Position numbers and translations under genes: made by a program. Shown here piece after piece: positions 59,763-64,000 of a DNA stretch of 64,000 nucleotides. The stretch's first letter is position 1, and each line of letters opens with the position of its first letter. The notes beneath the pieces are model-generated. The model ran no database searches. It saw only the letters and a list, made by a program, of their open reading frames with translations, and was not told where the DNA came from. Location: NCBI RefSeq assembly GCF_000502835.1, contig NZ_AYVL01000016.1, positions 92,216 to 156,215 of the forward strand. The letters are read 5' to 3'. The stretch is from Mesorhizobium sp. LSJC280B00. Lineage in GTDB: Bacteria; Pseudomonadota; Alphaproteobacteria; Rhizobiales; Rhizobiaceae.

Positions 59763-59816
59763 GTTACTGACCGGTACGTTGCAGGAGCGCGATACATACG
59801 TACCGACCGGTAACAT
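59761..59816. promoter_or_regulatory. paired inverted TetR-type operator copies
   Basis: ATGTTAC-T-G-AC-CGGTACGT (59761-59779) and its inverted counterpart (59798-59816, ACGTACCGACCGGTAACAT) match at 16 of 19 positions. The first copy overlaps the MFS start codon and the second is 29 bases upstream of tetR. This is the usual layout for a repressor that controls itself and a divergent exporter. Confidence 0.65.
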
Positions 59817-59844
59817 TGTCAACCAGCTAATCGGCAGACCAGGC

Positions 59845-60450
59845 ATGAAAAGCATTGAACCAACGATCAAGGCCAATGACGCACCGCCGCCTCGCGCCGC
59901 CGAACGGATTCTCCAGGTGGCGCGCGATCTGTTCTACCGGCAAGGCATCAGGGCGATCGGCGTCGACGAGATCGTGCGGCGTGCCGGCGTCACCAAGCCC
60001 AGCCTCTACCGCAGCTTTCCGTCCAAGGACGAGCTGGCCGCATCCTACCTCCGGCACTATGACCTCGAATTCTGGGAGCGCTTCGACGAGGCGGTGAATG
60101 CCCACCCCGGCGATCCGCGCGCGCAGATCGTCGCCTTCCTGACGCGTGTCGGCAAGCGCACGCAAAGGCCCGATTATCGCGGCTGCGGCATGACCAATGC
60201 CGCGGTCGAATATCCCGAACATGGCCATCCGGCCCGCGTCGTGAGCGAAGCCAACAAGCAGGAATTGCGCCGGCGCCTGCGTGCCATGGCGGCAGAGATG
60301 GGCGCCGGCGACGCCGACACGCTGGGCGACGGGCTGCTGCTCCTGATCGAGGGCGCCTATATCAGCGGCCAGCTGTTCGGTGTCGGCGGGCCGGCGAAGT
60401 CGGTGGCCCGCAACGCCGATCTTCTGATCGAGGCAAGCTTGAAGAAATAG
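59845..60450 (+). CDS. TetR-family transcriptional regulator
   Basis: A 201-residue repressor. The N-terminal HTH is AAERILQVARDLFYRQGIRAIGVDEIVRRAGVTKPSLYRSFPSKDELAASYL (residues 16-67), followed by a helical ligand-binding domain. It is divergent from an MFS transporter gene and probably controls it via the operators at 59761-59816. The ATG at 59845 is used because the longer frame runs through the operators. The inducer is unknown. Confidence 0.92.
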   Translation: MKSIEPTIKANDAPPPRAAERILQVARDLFYRQGIRAIGVDEIVRRAGVTKPSLYRSFPSKDELAASYLRHYDLEFWERFDEAVNAHPGDPRAQIVAFLTRVGKRTQRPDYRGCGMTNAAVEYPEHGHPARVVSEANKQELRRRLRAMAAEMGAGDADTLGDGLLLLIEGAYISGQLFGVGGPAKSVARNADLLIEASLKK

Positions 60451-60482
60451 CTCTCTTGCTGTCTGTGCCGGTCGGGAGCAAT

Positions 60483-60956
60483 ATGATTGCTACGCTTTGG
60501 CCTCACATTGCACGTAACGCCTTGAACTCGATTGCTCGAACAATTTTGGACGATCTTCAAAAGATGTTCCTGCTTCACTACATGAGGCAGGGAAATTCGG
60601 TTTTTATCAGCGACCAAGAAAAGAGAGACATCAGGACGGTCCTTAGCCTGAATGAATATACGGTCAAGGAAGCCGTGCTGCGCAGAGTTGCGTTCCTCAT
60701 ACTTATTTCATCGACCTTGGCATATTTCTTCTTCAGGGCGCCTGACTTTAGCCAGACAGCGAGCGCGCTGACCATCTCAATATCGGCGTTGGCTTTGATC
60801 TTCTTATACTTGGGCATCGCTGTCCCCCTAACCCTGTTTACAGCTTGCGCGTCGCTACTCGCAATTTGTTGGATGGACTACCAAACGTTCGTTATATCTT
60901 CTTCTTTTTCCGCGTTGTACGCCCTGTATTTTTTTGCAAGGCTTAGGTCGAGATAG
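60483..60956 (+). CDS. low-GC hypothetical membrane protein
   Basis: A 157-residue protein with three hydrophobic segments near the C terminus (about residues 75-90, 95-120, 120-150). No family is recognised. The ATG at 60483 has GGGAG upstream. Codon use and base composition are clearly lower in GC than neighbours (TTT, ATA and TTA codons are frequent), suggesting foreign origin. It follows tetR by 32 bases on the same strand. Confidence 0.65.
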   Translation: MIATLWPHIARNALNSIARTILDDLQKMFLLHYMRQGNSVFISDQEKRDIRTVLSLNEYTVKEAVLRRVAFLILISSTLAYFFFRAPDFSQTASALTISISALALIFLYLGIAVPLTLFTACASLLAICWMDYQTFVISSSFSALYALYFFARLRSR

Positions 60957-60978
60957 GGTTCAGAGGGGATTCTCCACC

Positions 60979-61572
60979 ATGCGTGCCCTGCTGCTTGTTC
61001 CGCTTATCCTCGCCGGTTTCTGCCAGGCGGCCCGGGCCGGCGACATATCCAGCGTCAATACCGATCTCGATTGGGAGAAGGACTGCGTCACCTATGCCCA
61101 AGCGGAGGAAGGCGACGGCGACTGGGCCGATCTCGCCTGTTCGGGCTACCGCGGCTACCCGGTGCTGGTTTCCTACGACGACGCGCGGGAATCGCTGTTC
61201 TACGGCTTTCCACCTGGCGATATGACCACGGTCTGGGAAAGCTTTTCCGGCCTCAATTCGGCTGGACCCAAGGTCGAGTGGCGGATCGAAACCAACGGCA
61301 AAACTGCCATTCCCTTCGCCGTCATTCATCGTCGCTCGATCAGCGATACCGAGGGCGAGAACAAGTCGACGGAAGTGCTGATCGTCGCCAAGGTTGCCCA
61401 GCCTGACGCCCACGAAGGCTGCACGATCGGCCTTGTGCTCGCCACCGGCAATCCCGCCGCCAACGATCAGGCGCGCAAGCTTGCCGACGAGAAGGCACGC
61501 ACCTTCGCCTGCGGCAAGGACAAGCGCGTAGTGATCGGCGACGCGCCCGCTTACGGCCGGGTCGACAACTGA
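60979..61572 (+). CDS. secreted hypothetical protein
   Basis: A 197-residue protein with a signal peptide (MRALLLVPLILAGFCQAARA) and a mature part with four cysteines (DCVTYAQ, DLACSGYRGYP, HEGCTIGLV, TFACGKDKR) likely forming two disulfides. Periplasmic location is expected. No function is known. The ATG at 60979 starts the signal peptide and GAGGGG lies upstream. It converges on ppa. Confidence 0.8.
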   Translation: MRALLLVPLILAGFCQAARAGDISSVNTDLDWEKDCVTYAQAEEGDGDWADLACSGYRGYPVLVSYDDARESLFYGFPPGDMTTVWESFSGLNSAGPKVEWRIETNGKTAIPFAVIHRRSISDTEGENKSTEVLIVAKVAQPDAHEGCTIGLVLATGNPAANDQARKLADEKARTFACGKDKRVVIGDAPAYGRVDN

Positions 61573-61589
61573 TTATTTGCGCCCGACAA

Positions 61590-62120
61590 TTACTTGCGCC
61601 TGGCCCGCTCGATTGCCTCGACGATCATCTTCTTGGCATAGGTCGCATCGTACCAGCCTTCGATCTTGACCCATTTGCCGGGTTCGAGATCCTTGTAGTG
61701 CTCGAAAAAGTGCTGCACTTGCTGGCGGGTGATGTCGGGCAATTGCGTGTATTCGTGGACGTCCTCGTAACGCAAGGTCAGCTTGGGTGAAGGCACCGCG
61801 ATCACCTTCTCGTCCTGGCCCGCATTGTCCTCCATCACCAGCACGCCGATCGGCCGCACATTGATGACGCAGCCTGGCACCAGCGCGCGCGTGTTGCAGA
61901 CTAGCACGTCGATCGGGTCGCCGTCGCCCGACAGCGTATGCGGTACGAAACCGTAATTGCCGGGATAACGCATCGACGTGTGCAGAAAGCGGTCGACGAA
62001 CAGGGTGCCGGCTTCCTTGTCCATCTCGTACTTGATCGGCTCGCCGCCGATCGGCACCTCGATTATGACGTTGACGTCCTCGGGCGGGTTCTTTCCGCTG
62101 GCAATCGCTTCGATACGCAT
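61590..62120 (-). CDS. ppa: inorganic pyrophosphatase
   Basis: A 176-residue family I pyrophosphatase that hydrolyses PPi released by biosynthesis. Landmarks are [41 protein letters not shown] (catalytic aspartates) and [28 protein letters not shown]. Length and motifs are canonical for the bacterial hexameric enzyme. Confidence 0.97.
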   Translation of the reverse strand: MRIEAIASGKNPPEDVNVIIEVPIGGEPIKYEMDKEAGTLFVDRFLHTSMRYPGNYGFVPHTLSGDGDPIDVLVCNTRALVPGCVINVRPIGVLVMEDNAGQDEKVIAVPSPKLTLRYEDVHEYTQLPDITRQQVQHFFEHYKDLEPGKWVKIEGWYDATYAKKMIVEAIERARRK

Positions 62121-62236
62121 CGCTTTATCCCTCTCTCGATTGGAGATCGATAGCGGGCGACGGCGAATGGTGCAATGCGGCGAATGGTACGGGGAGATCG
62201 TCCGAACCGAAAACCGGCCGGATCATGCGCTGGCCG

Positions 62237-62743
62237 TCATTCCCAGACGAAAGCGACCTTCTTCAGCGCCTTCTGCTCGAATATCTCGACGCCTTCGGCA
62301 ACATCGCGGCCACCGGCGCCGGCATAGAAGGCAAGTGCGTTCTGATTGTCTTCCAGCGCCCAGACCACCATGCCTTTCAGGCCATGGTCGGCCAGCCGTG
62401 CCCGCGCGGCCGAGAACAGCCGGCTGCCGAGCCCGATGCCTTGATATTCCGGCCGCAGGTAAAGTTCGTAGATCTCGCCCTGCTGCCTGAGTTCGCGGGC
62501 GCGGTTCTTGCCGATCGTCGCATAGCCGGCAATTTTGCCGCCGATTTCGACGACCAGGACGGTGGCAGCGCGGCGAATGGCATTCGCCCACCAGTCGGCG
62601 CCGCGGCGGTTGATCATCGATGTCAGCGTGCGGTGCGGGATGATGCCCGAATAGGCGCCGCGCCAGGCCTCGAGATGCACGTCGGCGATGGCGGCTGCAT
62701 CGCGCGGTTCGGCTTTCCTGATGTCGATGCTCAGCGTATTCAT
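62237..62743 (-). CDS. GNAT-family N-acetyltransferase
   Basis: A 168-residue acetyltransferase. The acetyl-CoA pyrophosphate-binding loop is LRPEYQGIGLGSRLFSAARARL, with EIYELYL before it and NQNALAFYAGAGGRDV as the distal motif. The substrate is unknown. A degenerate fragment resembling the rhizobial palindromic repeat lies between it and ppa. Confidence 0.9.
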   Translation of the reverse strand: MNTLSIDIRKAEPRDAAAIADVHLEAWRGAYSGIIPHRTLTSMINRRGADWWANAIRRAATVLVVEIGGKIAGYATIGKNRARELRQQGEIYELYLRPEYQGIGLGSRLFSAARARLADHGLKGMVVWALEDNQNALAFYAGAGGRDVAEGVEIFEQKALKKVAFVWE

Positions 62744-62860
62744 GATTGGTTAACCATAAACCCGCCGCGCCCGATTGCAAGAGTCCGGTCAACCGCCGCG
62801 ATGCTTTCACACAGCCGGACGGTGCGTCCTTGAGACGCTGCGAAACCGCTTTTGGCGAGA

Positions 62861-63499
62861 TCAAATCTCGACCAGATGGTCGTCCAGTTCGTTGCTGTCG
62901 CCAGTCGAGACCGGAAAATGCTCGGCCAGTACCGCACCGACTGCTTGGATCGCCTCGACGAACCCCTCGGCAAGCCGATCGTCGCCGGCATGCGCCGTAA
63001 GGTCGCGGACGACACCGTCCCAGACATGCTGGCCGACACGAGAATCGATCCCGCTGTCGGCGACCACCTCGGCGTAGCGCTCGGCAATCGAGACGAACAC
63101 CAGCACGCCAGTGCGCGCCGTGGTACGGTGGACGTTGCGGGCGAGGAACTGCTTCATCGCATTGGCGTGGGCGGCCTGGTAGCGCAGCCGCCTCGGCACC
63201 AAATGGATGCGCAATGCCGGCAATGCCCACAACAGGATGAGCACACTGGCAAGCGCCAGAAGCTCGGCGATGACGAAATGCGGCAAGCGGATCGACAGCC
63301 ACCAGGCTTCCAGCCCATAACCGACGGCGAGGCTGACGACGAGCATGCCGAGCATCGCCATGAAAGCGGCCGGAAAGAAATAGCCGTCGCTGGCATGCGC
63401 CACGACGCAGTAGATCTCGCCGTCGGTCTTTGATTCGGCAGCGCGGATCGCATCGGCGATGCGCTCATGATCCCCGGGGCTGATCGGTCGTGTTGCCAT
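62861..63499 (-). CDS. TPM-domain membrane protein (COG3762-like)
   Basis: A 212-residue protein with an N-terminal HERIADAIRAAESKTDGEIYCVVAHAS and a C-terminal part with the TPM (TLP18.3/Psb32/MOLO-1) fold (TTARTGVLVFVSIAERYAEVVADSGIDSRVGQHVWDGVV), separated by two membrane segments. Many rhizobial genomes have this gene next to a second TPM protein, as here. The function is unclear. The ATG at 63499 begins 10 bases after the upstream gene's stop. Confidence 0.85.
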   Translation of the reverse strand: MATRPISPGDHERIADAIRAAESKTDGEIYCVVAHASDGYFFPAAFMAMLGMLVVSLAVGYGLEAWWLSIRLPHFVIAELLALASVLILLWALPALRIHLVPRRLRYQAAHANAMKQFLARNVHRTTARTGVLVFVSIAERYAEVVADSGIDSRVGQHVWDGVVRDLTAHAGDDRLAEGFVEAIQAVGAVLAEHFPVSTGDSNELDDHLVEI

Positions 63500-63509
63500 G
63501 ATTGATGTC

Positions 63510-64000
63510 TCACCAGCTTCCTGAAGAACCGCCGCCGCCGGACGAACCGCCGCCGCCTGAAAACCCGCCGCCGGAACTTCCAGACGACCAACTGCTGCCG
63601 GAACTTCCAGACGACCAGCCACTGCCAGACGAGGTCCCAGACGTCCAGCCACCGCCACCGGAGGATGACGAAGCTGGCCCACGGCCGTAGCGGAACGTCA
63701 TGCCCAGCCACTTGTACACGCCCGGCGACAGCTTCGTGCCGAAGATCGGCGGCAGGAACGCCATTGCCAAGCCGCCGAAGAACATCGTCGCCCACAGGAC
63801 AATGAACAGCATGAAGATGGGATCGACAGGATTGTCATTCGCCGGATTGCGCTTGCCGCGCGCCTCCAGCTCTTCGGGATTGCCTTCCAGCACCATGATC
63901 ATGTCGTCGACGGCCTTGCTGATGCCGCCTGAGAAATCGCCGGCACGGAAGGCCGGCACCATGTCGTTTTCGATGATCAGCTTGGTGTGCAGGTCGGTCA
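63510..64000 (-). CDS. YgcG-like TPM-domain protein with Gly/Ser-rich tail (cut by window edge)
   Basis: The visible C-terminal 163 residues contain the end of a TPM domain (TDLHTKLIIENDMVPAFRAGDFSGGISKAVDDMI), one or two membrane segments (PIFMLFIVLWATMFFGGLAMAFLPPIFG) and a long Gly/Ser tail with GGGG, SSGS and GGGS runs. This is the layout of YgcG-type proteins (COG1512). The N terminus lies outside the window. It forms an operon with the TPM protein downstream. Confidence 0.87.
   Translation of the reverse strand, partial: TDLHTKLIIENDMVPAFRAGDFSGGISKAVDDMIMVLEGNPEELEARGKRNPANDNPVDPIFMLFIVLWATMFFGGLAMAFLPPIFGTKLSPGVYKWLGMTFRYGRGPASSSSGGGGWTSGTSSGSGWSSGSSGSSWSSGSSGGGFSGGGGSSGGGGSSGSW

Noticed and set aside
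62195..62236. fragment resembling half of the rhizobial palindromic repeat between GNAT and ppa
   Set aside because: Only one arm is recognisable and it overlaps the end of the acetyltransferase gene; not enough to annotate a repeat.

Overview
This 64 kb window is chromosomal DNA of a GC-rich alphaproteobacterium of the Rhizobiales, most likely Mesorhizobium or a close relative. The call rests on the families present (usg-like protein, SDHAF4/DUF1674, DUF1062, the very large NAD-glutamate dehydrogenase, an ATP synthase operon atpHAGDC without atpB/E/F) and on two rhizobial-type intergenic palindromic repeats. No tRNA, rRNA, CRISPR array, transposase or integrase was recognised.

Layout. 1-303 is the start of recQ. 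667-10733 is a hexuronate / unsaturated-uronide catabolic locus: a leftward operon uxaC-dctPQM(TRAP)-gntR-kduI-kduD-kdgF-like, divergent from uxuB-uxuA, with a shared inverted-repeat operator candidate between them. Both branches converge on 2-keto-3-deoxygluconate. A lepB-like gene lacking the catalytic lysine (10735-11709) follows, then the leftward ATP synthase operon (11799-16960), a DUF4345 membrane protein and priA. A transaldolase-like fsa gene converges on leuS-lptE. Next come yggS and a block of two aldo/keto reductases around a divergent LysR/MFS pair (24821-29249), then usg, acs-MOSC and a cyclopropane-fatty-acid synthase.

The middle holds a 23-codon ORF with an exceptionally strong Shine-Dalgarno sequence (34035-34106), an orphan Tad/vWA protein, a transglutaminase-like protein, a HAD phosphatase, SDHAF4, htpX behind a sigma32-like promoter, and the series htpX-rsmB-heparinase-purH. 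A UMF1-type MFS transporter and the 1598-residue glutamate dehydrogenase follow. The last third has an AhpD-like protein, a YCII-like protein, a LysE exporter, DUF1062, typA, PhoD, an MFS/TetR pair, ppa, a GNAT acetyltransferase and two TPM-domain proteins cut by the window end.

Points that stand out: (i) a roughly 1 kb, lower-GC islet (53236-54308) next to typA, flanked by direct copies of the typA 3' end (36/41 identical) and carrying an unrecognised gluzincin-type protein; (ii) the 23-codon ORF whose leader matches the 16S rRNA 3' tail over 14 nt and which ends in a structured terminator; (iii) the LepB homologue with Gln in place of the catalytic Lys; (iv) an in-frame 24-bp tandem repeat inside uxuB. 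Start codons were reassigned from the longest ORF where a Shine-Dalgarno sequence, operon overlap or family length supported it.
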